A stretch of 64,000 nt of DNA from Flavobacterium sp. MK4S-17 (GCF_009848495.1 NZ_WWEP01000001.1:124001-188000), one strand, 5' to 3'. Numbered from the stretch's first letter, positions 50,051 to 59,729 are shown. Notes: a model not told the origin generated them from the letters alone. Numbers and translations: made by a program.

Positions 50051-50242
50051 TTAAAATAAAAGCATTGTACCAAGCTCATTTAGCTTTAAAAGCTTAAGGT
50101 TTGTTTTTAAAAGATTTTTTAATAACTGATTGCAGGATAAAACTTCTGCTTTTGCCTCCTGCTCAAACTCTGCGGCAGCCTGTTCAAACTGCAGTGCATT
50201 TACCGCATTGTTACTTTCCCTGTTTGTAGTAAATCTTTCCAT
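50051..50242 (-). CDS. Small helical protein of unknown function
   Basis: This 63-aa protein begins MERFTTNRESNNAVNAL, has an alanine/glutamate-rich helix (QFEQAAAEFEQEAKAEVL) and a Leu/Lys-rich helix (LLKNLLKTNLKLLKLNEL) ending GTMLLF. It looks like an amphipathic helical hairpin. No family is recognised. It is the first gene of a two-gene unit with the acidic 49623 protein (11-nt gap). The 199-nt upstream region is A+T-rich. Confidence 0.55.
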   Translation of the reverse strand: MERFTTNRESNNAVNALQFEQAAAEFEQEAKAEVLSCNQLLKNLLKTNLKLLKLNELGTMLLF

Positions 50243-50441
50243 AGCTTAGCCGGTTTAATGTATTTTAATTTGTGTAGCTTTCTTTCCCCTAAATTACAAA
50301 CTTTATAGGCACGTTATGCTAATAATTCTATAACAGAATATTAAATAAATGCCAATTTTAACATTTACCCATAATTAACACAATTTTAAAAACTAACTGT
50401 AGGTAAATGCCTATTTTTAAAAGTTAAATGCATTATTAAAT

Positions 50442-52745
50442 ATGGACATAACATTTTATAACAACCCCAAATTATCTATCCTTATCCCTGTTCTTTTCTT
50501 AGCATGGGAAGACGACATACTTACAAATGAAGAATTTAAGGCAATAGATGAGTTTATAGATGTACAGGAAATAACAAAAGAGGAAAAGGAGTTTTTAAAA
50601 TCTAAGATAAACCTTAAAGCGCCCCCAACCCGCTCAGAATTATACCAATGGCGGGAAAAAATAAAAAAAACGCTTGAAAGCACTGTCAGGCCTGAAAACC
50701 TTTTAGGTTTAGGTGTTTTGATTGCCAACAGCGAAAGGCCGGCATTAAAGGGGGAAGATATTGAAAAAATAGCCCCTGCCTTTACAAAAATGGAAACGAA
50801 GCTTGGAATTATAAGTAAGGAGATAATTGATTCTTTGCTGCAAAGCCGTAATACAATAACACACAGGCACAATACTGTAGAAAGTTTTGATGTGGCAGAA
50901 GTGACTAAAATTCTTGATGGCAGCCAGGCTGAAATAATAAACAAAGTAAAAAACATCATTGCTTCGCCTGAGTTTGCACTTGCCAAATATACGGATGTCA
51001 ACAAATACCGTGAACATGTAATGGAGTGGTGCAAAATACTGGCTGATGAAGGGTTAGGTTCTTATGCTTATCCTGAAGAACAGGGAGGCAAAGATGATAT
51101 TGAAGGTTATTTTTCCATAATGGAAACATTAAGTTATCACGATTTAAGCCTTGTTATAAAATTCGGTGTGCAGTTTGGCCTTTGGGGAATGAGCATTTTA
51201 TCACTGGGTACAGAAAAGCATTACAGGAAATATCTACCGCAGGTAGGCTCGCTTGAACTGCCCGGCTGTTTTGCCATGACGGAAACCCACCACGGCTCAA
51301 ATGTAAAAGGTATTGAAACCACAGCCACCTATAACCACAGTAACAGGACTTTCACTATTAATACACCCGAAAAATATGCCCGTAAGGAATATATAGGAAA
51401 TGCTGCGCAACATGGTGAAATGGCTACCGTTTTTGCAAAACTTATAATAGATGGTAAAGATTACGGGGTTAATACATTTATTGTCCCAATACGGGATAAA
51501 CAGCAAAACGTACTGCCAGGTATTACTATTGAGGATTGTGGCGTAAAAATGGGATTAAACGGAGTTGATAACGGCATATTGTCTTTTAATAACGTTGTGG
51601 TACCTTATGACAATATGCTTGACAAGTTTGCCGGGGTAAACGAAAACGGAGAATTTGAAAGCCCTATACCAAGTGATAACAGGCGGTTTTTTACCATGCT
51701 GGGTACACTTGTGGGAGGGCGTATCGGGATACCGCGCTCCGCTCTGGCAGCAGCAAAAACAGGATTGGCTATAGCTGTAAAATATGGTGATAAGCGCAGG
51801 CAGTTCGGCCCTGAAGGAGGGCACGAAGTACCCATTCTTAACTACAGGATGCACCAGCTTAGGCTTATGCCTTACCTTGCCAATGCCTATGCCATACATT
51901 TCGGGCTGCAGTACCTTACACAGCGTTTTATTAACCGAACCGAAGATGAAATGCAGGAAATTGAGGCAATGGCAGCAGGAATGAAAGCCTATTCTACCTG
52001 GAATACCCGAAATACATTACAGGAATGCCGTGAGGCATGCGGCGGTAAAGGTTACATATCTGAAAACCGCATAGACGATTTAAAAAACGATACTGAAATA
52101 TATACCACTTTTGAAGGTGATAACACGGTTTTAATGCAACTCGTAGCCAAAAACAGGCTGGGTGAATTCCGTAAGCAGTTTGGAGAAATGAATGCAGCCA
52201 CTATATTTAATTATGTAATAAGCCAGGCAAAAACAGGCATTACCGAAAAAAATCCTTTTACTATACGCAATACAGATGAAGAACACCTAAAGAGCAGTGA
52301 ATTCCATATAAATGCATTTTATTACAGGGAAAGGGAATTGGTAAGTTCTGCAGCGAGGCGTTTTAAAAAACTTGTTGACAGCGGGCTTGATACTTTTGAT
52401 GCTGCCAATATAGTGCATCCGCATATGCTGCAACTGGCAGAGGCATATCTTGACAGGGTTATGCTTGAGCAATTCCAGTTACAGTTGGATATAATTAACG
52501 ATGAAGCAATTAATCAGGTAATGCAAAGGCTTTGCTGCCTGTTTGCATTAAACAAAATAGAGGAAAATAAAGCATGGTACCTAGAGCAGGGCTATATGGA
52601 AGGTGTAAAAACCAAAGCTATAAGGAAAATGGTGAGCCAGCTATGTTGGGAGATAAGGCAGGATGCAGTGCCGTTAGTAAATGCTTTTAATATTCCTGAC
52701 AGCTGCCTTGCCCCTATTGTTACCAACCGCAGTGCGGAAGCCTGA
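50442..52745 (+). CDS. Acyl-CoA dehydrogenase/oxidase-like protein
   Basis: This 767-aa enzyme has an N-terminal helical extension (about 1-150) and then the acyl-CoA dehydrogenase fold: AYPEEQGGKDDIEGYFSIMETL, LPGCFAMTETHHGSNVKGIETTA (FAD-binding), GNDGVDNGI-type GVKMGLNGVDNGILSFNNV and CREACGGKGYISENRIDDLKNDTEIYTTFEGDN, near the catalytic Glu region of acyl-CoA oxidases. It oxidises fatty acyl-CoA at the alpha-beta bond in beta-oxidation. The length is closer to acyl-CoA oxidases, so oxygen could be the acceptor. No other beta-oxidation gene is in the window. Confidence 0.88.
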   Translation: MDITFYNNPKLSILIPVLFLAWEDDILTNEEFKAIDEFIDVQEITKEEKEFLKSKINLKAPPTRSELYQWREKIKKTLESTVRPENLLGLGVLIANSERPALKGEDIEKIAPAFTKMETKLGIISKEIIDSLLQSRNTITHRHNTVESFDVAEVTKILDGSQAEIINKVKNIIASPEFALAKYTDVNKYREHVMEWCKILADEGLGSYAYPEEQGGKDDIEGYFSIMETLSYHDLSLVIKFGVQFGLWGMSILSLGTEKHYRKYLPQVGSLELPGCFAMTETHHGSNVKGIETTATYNHSNRTFTINTPEKYARKEYIGNAAQHGEMATVFAKLIIDGKDYGVNTFIVPIRDKQQNVLPGITIEDCGVKMGLNGVDNGILSFNNVVVPYDNMLDKFAGVNENGEFESPIPSDNRRFFTMLGTLVGGRIGIPRSALAAAKTGLAIAVKYGDKRRQFGPEGGHEVPILNYRMHQLRLMPYLANAYAIHFGLQYLTQRFINRTEDEMQEIEAMAAGMKAYSTWNTRNTLQECREACGGKGYISENRIDDLKNDTEIYTTFEGDNTVLMQLVAKNRLGEFRKQFGEMNAATIFNYVISQAKTGITEKNPFTIRNTDEEHLKSSEFHINAFYYRERELVSSAARRFKKLVDSGLDTFDAANIVHPHMLQLAEAYLDRVMLEQFQLQLDIINDEAINQVMQRLCCLFALNKIEENKAWYLEQGYMEGVKTKAIRKMVSQLCWEIRQDAVPLVNAFNIPDSCLAPIVTNRSAEA

Positions 52746-52747
52746 TT

Positions 52748-53785
52748 TTAAAATATATTTACCTGCCAATTTTTATTGCTATCATAACACAACTGCCCGT
52801 TTTTAACCACAAGCGGGCAGTTAAAGTTGTTTGTATATAATCCTCCTGTACCCAGGCCCTGTGGCATCATGTTATTTTGAAGGAACGTCCACTGTGCAAT
52901 AGCATTAAGCCCCACATTACTTTCAAGCGCAGATGTTACCCACCATCCGATTCCCAGTGATTCTGCAAGTTGTATCCATTCCAGGCTACCACGAAATCCG
53001 CCTATAAGGCTTGGTTTTAAAATAATATACTGCGGCTTTATTTGCTCCAGTAAATCTTTTTTTGCTTTATAACCAAATATGCCTATCAACTCCTCGTCAA
53101 GTGCTATGGGTAAAGGTGTGCCTTTACACAAATCGGCCATATCATTAATTTTTCCCTGCTTTATAGGCTGTTCAATACTATGTATTTGATATTTTGATAG
53201 TTGAATTAGTTTATTTAAAGCTTCATGTTCATTAAAAGCGCCGTTTGCATCAACTCTTATTTCAATTTCATCAGCACTGTAATTGGAACGTATAAATTTT
53301 AAAAGCCCTATTTCTTTTTCAAAATCAATAGCACCTATTTTCAGCTTTATGCAATTAAAACCCTGTACCAGTTTTTCATCAATCTGTTGCTTCATATAAG
53401 CTTCATCGCCCATCCACACCAGGCCGTTAATAGGTATATTTTTTTCACCCTGTGTAAAACCAGAAGGAAAAAGCAGGAAAGGATTTTTAGCGTTTAAAGA
53501 GGCAAATGCCATTTCAATGCCGAACTGTATAGACGGAAATTCTTTTAATTCTTCCCATAGCACATCTTCACCCAAATGGATATTATTACAGGCCCATTTA
53601 AGCTTATCTTCATAATCCGGCCTGTCATCAATACTTAATGAACGCAAAATGCCACATTCGCCTACCCCCTTTTTACCATTATCTTCTATAATAATAAACC
53701 AGGTTTCTTTTTCAGTAAGAACGCCCCGCGATGTTCCGCTGGGGCGTTTAAAATTGAGTATGTATTTTAAATACTTGGCTTTCAT
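52748..53785 (-). CDS. menC: o-Succinylbenzoate synthase
   Basis: MenC dehydrates SHCHC to o-succinylbenzoate in menaquinone synthesis. The 345-aa protein has the enolase-superfamily barrel: NCIKLKIGAIDFEKEIGLL (Lys-x-Lys), IEIRVDANGAFNEHEAL (Asp metal ligand), SIEQPIKQG (Glu), IALDEELIG (Asp) and YIILKPSLIGGFRG (second catalytic Lys). All the catalytic residues are in place. Its start codon overlaps the stop of the upstream UPF0173-type hydrolase by 1 nt, so they are translationally coupled. It is the last gene of the men cluster on this strand. Confidence 0.93.
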   Translation of the reverse strand: MKAKYLKYILNFKRPSGTSRGVLTEKETWFIIIEDNGKKGVGECGILRSLSIDDRPDYEDKLKWACNNIHLGEDVLWEELKEFPSIQFGIEMAFASLNAKNPFLLFPSGFTQGEKNIPINGLVWMGDEAYMKQQIDEKLVQGFNCIKLKIGAIDFEKEIGLLKFIRSNYSADEIEIRVDANGAFNEHEALNKLIQLSKYQIHSIEQPIKQGKINDMADLCKGTPLPIALDEELIGIFGYKAKKDLLEQIKPQYIILKPSLIGGFRGSLEWIQLAESLGIGWWVTSALESNVGLNAIAQWTFLQNNMMPQGLGTGGLYTNNFNCPLVVKNGQLCYDSNKNWQVNIF

Positions 53786-54462
53786 TACAGTTCAAGCGAT
53801 TTTCCTATTTCAAGAAGCATCAGGTCTTTATCTTTATCATAAAACTTCTTTTTAGCCTCTTCATGGTTAATTTTTATATAACCGAAGGTATCATAATGAT
53901 ACCCCAGCACTTTATCACATTCTAAAAAGTCGGAGGCTATAATCGCATCTTCCACATCCATTGTAAAATTGCTGCCTATGGGCAGTATAGCTAAATCTAG
54001 CTTAGTGCGCAGCGGTATCAGTTTCATATCATAGGTAAGTGCCGTATCTCCTGCTATATAAATATTTTTATGCTCGCCTTCAATTACAAATCCACCCTGA
54101 TTGCCGCCATAGGTTCCATCAGGAAAAGAACTTGAATGGTGCGCAACAACATATTTTACTTTTCCAAAATCAAAATTCCAGCTTCCGCCATGGTTCATTG
54201 GGTGTACTTTATAACCTTTTTTCTCATAATAGCCTGCAATCTCAGCGTTGGAAACTATTGTAGCTCCGGTATTCTGCACAATGGCATCCACATCCAGTAT
54301 ATGGTCGCCGTGGGCATGTGTAATAAGCACGTAATCGGCTTTAAGCTCATTGATGTTTATATGTTTAGCCTGCTCATTTGCTGAAATATAGGGGTCAACA
54401 ATAATATTTTTTCCTCCCACTTCTATTCCCAGGCTGGCATGGCCGTAAAATGTTATTTTCAT
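53785..54462 (-). CDS. UPF0173-type metallo-beta-lactamase-fold hydrolase
   Basis: This 225-aa protein begins MKITFYGHASLGIEVGGKNIIVDPY and has the metal-binding motif VLITHAHGDHILD, then VVAHHSSS and YIAGDTALT, which mark the UPF0173 group of metal-dependent hydrolases. The reaction is unknown. In flavobacteria it often lies between menA and menC, and here it overlaps menC by 1 nt and follows menA by 23 nt. That context suggests a role linked to menaquinone or CoA esters, but it could be only a passenger. Confidence 0.88.
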   Translation of the reverse strand: MKITFYGHASLGIEVGGKNIIVDPYISANEQAKHININELKADYVLITHAHGDHILDVDAIVQNTGATIVSNAEIAGYYEKKGYKVHPMNHGGSWNFDFGKVKYVVAHHSSSFPDGTYGGNQGGFVIEGEHKNIYIAGDTALTYDMKLIPLRTKLDLAILPIGSNFTMDVEDAIIASDFLECDKVLGYHYDTFGYIKINHEEAKKKFYDKDKDLMLLEIGKSLEL

Positions 54463-54485
54463 GATATAGTTGTTTAAGTTGTTAC

Positions 54486-55394
54486 CTATAATTGTAATGC
54501 TATGCTTAATAACACCGAAAGTAAAAAAGTACTTAGTGCCACTTTTTTGAGTTCGGGGTCTAAATCCCGTGGAATTTTATTTGCTGTAACTGTTTTAATA
54601 TGAATGAAAAAAGGCACATAAGCTGCACAAAATATATATTGTATCGGCTTAAAACCATACAATATAGCAAACAGCAACGTTAAAAGCAAGGCTGTTATAA
54701 TTATTGTATAATGATATATTTTGGCTTTTGCAGGCCCCATTTTTACTACCAGCGTATTTTTTCCTGCCATAGCATCCGAAACCTGGTCACGCATATTGTT
54801 CAGGTTTAAAACAGCCACACTCAATAAACCTACAGATATAGCGGGGAGCACTAAAAGCGCATCAACACTTTTAGTATATAAAAAACTGCAGCCTAAAACA
54901 CTTACCAGCCCAAAAAATATAAATACAAAAAAATCTCCCAGCCCCCTGTAGCCATAGGCAGAGCTTCCAACTGTATATTTGATGGCAGAAGCTATAGCGG
55001 CTAATCCCAGAAAAAAGAAAAATAAAGAATAAGCGAAGTTTTCCTTACCAAATGATACATAAATAAGCATAACAGAGGCAGCAAGGGTAAGTATTGAAGT
55101 GAGTATTATTCCGTTCTTCATTTCACCTACTGTTATTGAGCCGCTTTGCACTGCCCTTTGCGGGCCGATACGATTTTCATTATCAGTACCTTTTATACCA
55201 TCGCCATAATCATTGGCAAAATTTGAAAGTACCTGCAGCCCAAGTGTGGTTAGTAATGCAAGTGCAAAAATATCCCAATTAAAAATTTCTTTTTGCAGCG
55301 AATAGGCATAAAAACTGCCTACTAATATACCTGAGACCGAAAGCGGCAATGTACGTAACCGTGCGGCTGAAAGCCAAGCTTTTGCTTTTAACAT
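54486..55394 (-). CDS. menA: 1,4-Dihydroxy-2-naphthoate polyprenyltransferase
   Basis: MenA attaches the polyprenyl chain to 1,4-dihydroxy-2-naphthoate in the inner membrane. The 302-aa protein has about nine membrane helices of the UbiA fold and the Asp-rich motifs: NFANDYGDGIKGTDNE (first DxxxD) and NLNNMRDQVSDAMAGKNTL (second). The start MLKAKAWLSAARLRTLPLSVSG is typical. It lies between the PH-domain pair and the hydrolase in the men cluster, so it is cotranscribed with these. Confidence 0.95.
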   Translation of the reverse strand: MLKAKAWLSAARLRTLPLSVSGILVGSFYAYSLQKEIFNWDIFALALLTTLGLQVLSNFANDYGDGIKGTDNENRIGPQRAVQSGSITVGEMKNGIILTSILTLAASVMLIYVSFGKENFAYSLFFFFLGLAAIASAIKYTVGSSAYGYRGLGDFFVFIFFGLVSVLGCSFLYTKSVDALLVLPAISVGLLSVAVLNLNNMRDQVSDAMAGKNTLVVKMGPAKAKIYHYTIIITALLLTLLFAILYGFKPIQYIFCAAYVPFFIHIKTVTANKIPRDLDPELKKVALSTFLLSVLLSIALQL

Positions 55395-55406
55395 TTTAAA
55401 TAACTA

Positions 55407-56930
55407 TTACATCCAGTTTTTATTGGTAGTTTCTACCTGGTACAGCCAATAATTTACAAACTGCTTTAGCCTTGAGTAATCGGCGAGGCCAAAGCTTAAT
55501 GCACCGGCGGCAGTATGTATGGTAACAATACCAATATTTAACGACTTATGCCAAAAATACTGTGTAAGGCTGATGGTTTGTATTTTATGCGGGGCAAGAT
55601 ATTCTACATCAACATCCCAGGCACCGCTTTGCTTTATAATAAATTCATCATTTACAAACAGCCTGTAATTCCTGAAACTAAAAGCGATAATAAGTAGTAC
55701 AAAAATTACATAAAAGGGTAATGAAATAAAATATTCCTTTAAATCTGAAGCTACAGTATATGCCAGTGAAAAATAAATACCCAATGGGATTATGAGGGTA
55801 AAAATAACCTTCATAAGTAATTTCCTGAAATTTGGCTTTAGCATTACTCCCCTTTCCGGTATTTGTTCCAACAGTATCTTTAATAATGCATTGGTTTCGC
55901 TGTTACTGCATCCCGGTATCTCTATTGCCGATTTCTGCTGTTCTTTAGAAGTAGTTTGTAAATGCGAGGCCTGCCTTACTTTCAGGTCATTAATATTCAT
56001 TTTTTTCTGAAAGAAATTCCCTCCTACAATTACAGACTGTACCCTTTCAGGTTTTATTATTGTGTTCCTTGTGTTTAAAAGTCCAAAAGATAGCAGTAAA
56101 CCATTTTGCTGCTTTGTTATTTGGTAATTATAATATTTAAGGATGGTACGCGAAAGGTTAACCAGCAGCGTGAGCACAACTATAAATAGTATGATTAAAA
56201 CAAAAAATTTAAGTACCAGTTCAGTATTAATAGTATCAAAAGGGTCATCTTCATATCCTGTCGCTTCCACAAAATCCTCTACATACTGGAAAACAGTGAT
56301 AAAAAAAGCAAACAACAGCGCAAAACTGCGAGCGTAATTTGATGTTATACCGGTTTTAAAAAGGCTGGCAAGGCTTATTTTTATAAAAGGGATGGATTCC
56401 TTCTGGTTTAAAGTTTTGGCACTATCAGCTTCCAAAACCTGTTTTGTGCTGTTTTTACTGCCTTCCAAAAGCCGGGTTTTAAGCTCGCTTGCAAGCTCGT
56501 GGGTTATTGCCTTAATAGAAACTTCCTTTTCGCTGCTTCCTGCCGTATCAACCTGAAGCTCATGCACACCTATAAACTTCTGGATTAATGACTGGTTAAT
56601 ATTTACCTGCTGTATCTTATCTAAAGGAATGGCAAGGCGGCTTTTATTTATAATACCGGTGTTTACAATAAATTCTTCATTCTCTTCATCAAGAAAAAAG
56701 GTAAAGTTGCGGTACTTTAAATAGGCTATAATACTTACTAAAACAAAAACAGCTATGGCTGTAGCCAGTAAATATATTTTATTCATTTCATCAATACGCA
56801 AAATCCATACAATAAGTATAGGCCAAAGCGCACGCGCTGTTTGCTGTATGGTATCGGCAAACATTACCACAACACCCACAAGCGATTGCCGCTGCGGATG
56901 GCTAAAGTTGTTCTTCGGGCTGTCCTGCAT
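55407..56930 (-). CDS. Bacterial PH-domain membrane protein, YdbT-like
   Basis: This 507-aa protein has several membrane helices (about 20-70, 205-260, 365-410) and two or three bacterial PH domains (bPH2/DUF304): NTGIINKSRLAIPLDKIQQVNI and LLNTRNTIIKPERVQSVIVGG, with EYLAPHKIQTISLTQYFWH near the end. It resembles YdbT of Bacillus, which with YdbS forms a pair of unknown function. It overlaps ydbS (56902-56930) by 29 nt and is followed by menA after 12 nt. The role in the men operon is unclear. Confidence 0.82.
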   Translation of the reverse strand: MQDSPKNNFSHPQRQSLVGVVVMFADTIQQTARALWPILIVWILRIDEMNKIYLLATAIAVFVLVSIIAYLKYRNFTFFLDEENEEFIVNTGIINKSRLAIPLDKIQQVNINQSLIQKFIGVHELQVDTAGSSEKEVSIKAITHELASELKTRLLEGSKNSTKQVLEADSAKTLNQKESIPFIKISLASLFKTGITSNYARSFALLFAFFITVFQYVEDFVEATGYEDDPFDTINTELVLKFFVLIILFIVVLTLLVNLSRTILKYYNYQITKQQNGLLLSFGLLNTRNTIIKPERVQSVIVGGNFFQKKMNINDLKVRQASHLQTTSKEQQKSAIEIPGCSNSETNALLKILLEQIPERGVMLKPNFRKLLMKVIFTLIIPLGIYFSLAYTVASDLKEYFISLPFYVIFVLLIIAFSFRNYRLFVNDEFIIKQSGAWDVDVEYLAPHKIQTISLTQYFWHKSLNIGIVTIHTAAGALSFGLADYSRLKQFVNYWLYQVETTNKNWM

Positions 56931-57453
56931 TTTTTTCCTCTTCCTTACTGTTATCTATTTTACCCATTACAAGGTACCTTACTTTTTCGGCAAGTCCTTT
57001 TTCAAGCCCCGGTATTTTTATATCGCTGCTCACACCCCCGGCAGTAAAAATTTCCACCTTGGCCAAACCAAACCTGCGCGATAAAAAACCCTCATGAATG
57101 GCAGCATGCTGCACACGGTTATAGGGTATAATAGTAGTGGTTATGGCTATAGCCCCGGTACGGTAAATTACATCATGTGTACGGAAAGCAAAACTTTTAT
57201 TTTTAAAACTTATATATGAAACGGTTATAGATACTATAACCAAAAAAGCATAAACAAGAGAAACCAAAAGCCAATAAGGCCTTATCTCCGGAAAGTAGTA
57301 AAACGCTAATCCTGCGGCTATGGCAAAAATCCCATAAAACAAAGCAATGTTAAACATTACTATTTTTAAATAGGATGGATGGATCTTTGTCAGATTTGCA
57401 TCTTCAAACTTTGGCAGTTCGTTTAAATCAACTGTGTTGTTGGTAAAATCCAT
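56902..57453 (-). CDS. PH-domain membrane protein, YdbS-like
   Basis: From ATG 57453 the protein is 183 aa. It overlaps the menB stop by 1 nt (TAATG), a better start than the GTG at 57465. Two membrane helices (about 30-60 and 62-80) are followed by a bacterial PH domain: DVIYRTGAIAITTTIIPYNRVQHAAIHEGFLSRRFGLAKVEIFTAGG. It is the small partner of the YdbT-like protein, which overlaps it. Such pairs have unknown function in the membrane. The coupling to menB indicates coordinated expression with menaquinone enzymes. Confidence 0.8.
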   Translation of the reverse strand: MDFTNNTVDLNELPKFEDANLTKIHPSYLKIVMFNIALFYGIFAIAAGLAFYYFPEIRPYWLLVSLVYAFLVIVSITVSYISFKNKSFAFRTHDVIYRTGAIAITTTIIPYNRVQHAAIHEGFLSRRFGLAKVEIFTAGGVSSDIKIPGLEKGLAEKVRYLVMGKIDNSKEEEKNAGQPEEQL

Positions 57454-58295
57454 TAGGGTATCCACTTAATGTCTTTAAAGTTAGGTTTTCTTTTTTCAAG
57501 GAAAGCATCACGCCCTTCTTTAGCCTCCTCTGTCATATAAGTAAGCCTTGTTGCCTCACCTGCAAAAACCTGCTGCCCTACCATACCGTCATCAGTAAGG
57601 TTAAAAGCAAATTTGAGCATTTTGATAGATGTTGGCGATTTTGCCAATATTTCCTGTGCCCATTCATAAGCAGTATCTTCAAGTTCATTGTGCGGTATAA
57701 CGGCGTTAACCATACCCATTTCATAGGCTTCCTGTGCTGAATAGTTGCGCCCTAAAAAGAATATTTCCCTTGCACGTTTCTGCCCTACCATTTTAGCCAG
57801 GTAAGCCGAGCCGTAGCCTCCGTCAAAACTGGTAACATCCGCATCCGTTTGTTTGAATATAGCATGTTCTTTGCTGGCAAGGGTAAGGTCGCACACTACA
57901 TGCAGGCTGTGCCCCCCGCCCACTGCCCAGCCGGGCACTACGGCAATAACCACTTTTGGCATAAAGCGTATCAGCCTTTGCACTTCAAGTATATTTAAGC
58001 GGTGCATGCCATCATCCCCAACATAACCCTGTTGCCCGCGCGCTTTTTGGTCGCCACCGCTGCAAAATGAATATATGCCGTCTTTAGATGAGGGGCCTTC
58101 AGCCGAAAGCAAGACAACACCTATAGAAGTATCTTCCCTTGCATCAAGGAAAGCTTCAAAAAGTTCGCTTGTTGTTTTGGGACGGAATGCATTGCGCACA
58201 TCGGGTCTGTTAAAGGCTATACGTGCTACACCATCGCATTTTTTATATGTTATATCTTCAAATTCTTTTACTGTTTTCCAGTTAATAGTACTCAT
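57453..58295 (-). CDS. menB: 1,4-Dihydroxy-2-naphthoyl-CoA synthase
   Basis: MenB closes the naphthoquinone ring of o-succinylbenzoyl-CoA. The 280-aa crotonase-fold protein has ARIAFNRPDVRNAFRPKT, the oxyanion-hole and active-site segments YSFCSGGDQKARG, VVIAVVPGWAVGGGHSLHVVCDLTLAS and TDADVTSFDGGYGSAYLAKMVG. The final GxxxFLEKRKPNFKDIKW is typical of MenB. It is the first gene of the menB-ydbS-ydbT-menA-hydrolase-menC series. A TATTTTTA lies upstream on minus. menE and menF are not in the window. Confidence 0.96.
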   Translation of the reverse strand: MSTINWKTVKEFEDITYKKCDGVARIAFNRPDVRNAFRPKTTSELFEAFLDAREDTSIGVVLLSAEGPSSKDGIYSFCSGGDQKARGQQGYVGDDGMHRLNILEVQRLIRFMPKVVIAVVPGWAVGGGHSLHVVCDLTLASKEHAIFKQTDADVTSFDGGYGSAYLAKMVGQKRAREIFFLGRNYSAQEAYEMGMVNAVIPHNELEDTAYEWAQEILAKSPTSIKMLKFAFNLTDDGMVGQQVFAGEATRLTYMTEEAKEGRDAFLEKRKPNFKDIKWIP

Positions 58296-58491
58296 GTTGT
58301 AAAGTTATTTAGCGTAAAAATAAGCCATTTTTAGTATTTTTCAATAACAGCCTGCATGTGTATTTATCATACAGCCCCTAAACTTCTTTTGTTCAAAACA
58401 TTAAATCATCTGCCAGCAATAAAATTATATTTTTTAGTGTTAAACTGTAAAATAATACCTGCCTAAAAAAATTGTGATGTTTATATTTGCT

Positions 58492-58499
58492 TTTCATGC
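58492..58499 (+). promoter_or_regulatory. -7 element of the serine hydrolase gene
   Basis: TATATTTG is an exact TAnnTTTG, ending 11 nt before the ATG at 58510, so the leader is only a few nucleotides. Confidence 0.6.
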
Positions 58500-58509
58500 A
58501 TATTAAAAA

Positions 58510-59709
58510 ATGAAGATTTCAAAAATTTTACCCTATATATTAGCACTCTCAGTTATATCCTGTAAAAAAGAAAAGCCTTTGCTGGCTGAACATAAAGTGG
58601 AGATTAAAAATCCAGAAGATACTGTTTTTCAGTTTAATAACTTACAGGTAACACTGAAAAAGCTTAAAAGCCCCGAAAAAAAACTTAAAGAAGAAAGCAT
58701 AAAAAGCTTTTATGAAAAGAACTGGCCTAAGGATGATTTGAGCGGCGGTTTCCTGGTTGCTAAAAACGGACAGGTTATTTATGAAACATATGGCGGCTAT
58801 GCCAACCGCTCCACTAAAGAAGAGATTACCGCTGATACACCTTTGCATATAGCCTCTGTAAGTAAGGTATTTACAGCAGCAGCAATTATGAAACTTATAG
58901 ATGGCGGCAAGCTTGAGTTAGACCAGAAGGTAAACACTATATTGCCTACATTCCCCTACAAGGAAATAACTATAAAAATGCTTCTTAACCACCGGAGCGG
59001 GCTTCCTAACTATGCCTATTTTTGCGACGACCGCAAAATATGGAACCGCAGCATGCTGCACAACCAGGATATACTGAACCTGCTGGCAAAGCATAAATTC
59101 AACCTGTATTTTAAACCTGACAGGAAATTCGGCTATTGCAATACTAACTACGCCATGCTTGCCTTGGTTATAGAAAAAATTACCGGGAATAACTACCGCG
59201 ATGCAATGCAAAAAATGTTATTTGAACCTTTAGGCATGAAAAACACCTATGTTTTTGATTATGAAAAACATAAAGCTACTGCAAGCCGTTCTTATAAAGG
59301 CAATAATGTATTATATGGTTTTGATTTTCTTGATGATGTTTACGGAGATAAAAATATATACTCAACTCCCCGTGATTTATTAAAATTTGACCTTGCCAAC
59401 TATTGTAATAACTTTCTTGACCCCGACCTGGTTAAAAAAGTATTCAGGGGATACAGTTATGAGCACAAAGGTGTAAAGAATTATGGGCTCGGCATAAGGC
59501 TGCACGAATGGAAAACCGGCGAAAAATTATTTTACCATAATGGCTGGTGGCATGGCAATACATCGTCCTATGTTACCCTAAAAAAAGACACTGTAGTTAT
59601 GATAGCGTTATCTAATAAGTTTTCCTACAAGCCTTATAAAATATGGAAAATGGCAACCCTTTTTGGCTCCTACCCCATTGAAGGCGAAAAGGATGATGCG
59701 CCTGAATAA
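58510..59709 (+). CDS. Beta-lactamase-fold serine hydrolase lipoprotein
   Basis: This 399-aa protein begins with a lipoprotein signal (MKISKILPYILALSVISC, lipobox Cys18) and has the class C beta-lactamase/esterase fold. The active-site SxxK is in HIASVSKVFTAAAIMKL (Ser116, Lys119), the YxN in KFGYCNTNYAML (Tyr-Cys-Asn), and a C-terminal HNGWWHG matches the KTG-like box. Such proteins are DD-peptidases, esterases or true beta-lactamases. Nothing here shows a clear resistance role. It interrupts the men cluster on the opposite strand. Confidence 0.87.
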   Translation: MKISKILPYILALSVISCKKEKPLLAEHKVEIKNPEDTVFQFNNLQVTLKKLKSPEKKLKEESIKSFYEKNWPKDDLSGGFLVAKNGQVIYETYGGYANRSTKEEITADTPLHIASVSKVFTAAAIMKLIDGGKLELDQKVNTILPTFPYKEITIKMLLNHRSGLPNYAYFCDDRKIWNRSMLHNQDILNLLAKHKFNLYFKPDRKFGYCNTNYAMLALVIEKITGNNYRDAMQKMLFEPLGMKNTYVFDYEKHKATASRSYKGNNVLYGFDFLDDVYGDKNIYSTPRDLLKFDLANYCNNFLDPDLVKKVFRGYSYEHKGVKNYGLGIRLHEWKTGEKLFYHNGWWHGNTSSYVTLKKDTVVMIALSNKFSYKPYKIWKMATLFGSYPIEGEKDDAPE

Positions 59710-59729
59710 TTAATTTGCCTTAAACCTTA

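Noticed and set aside
58510-59709. Antibiotic-resistance beta-lactamase
   Set aside because: The fold is shared with esterases and DD-peptidases; the sequence has no close class C signature to support resistance.
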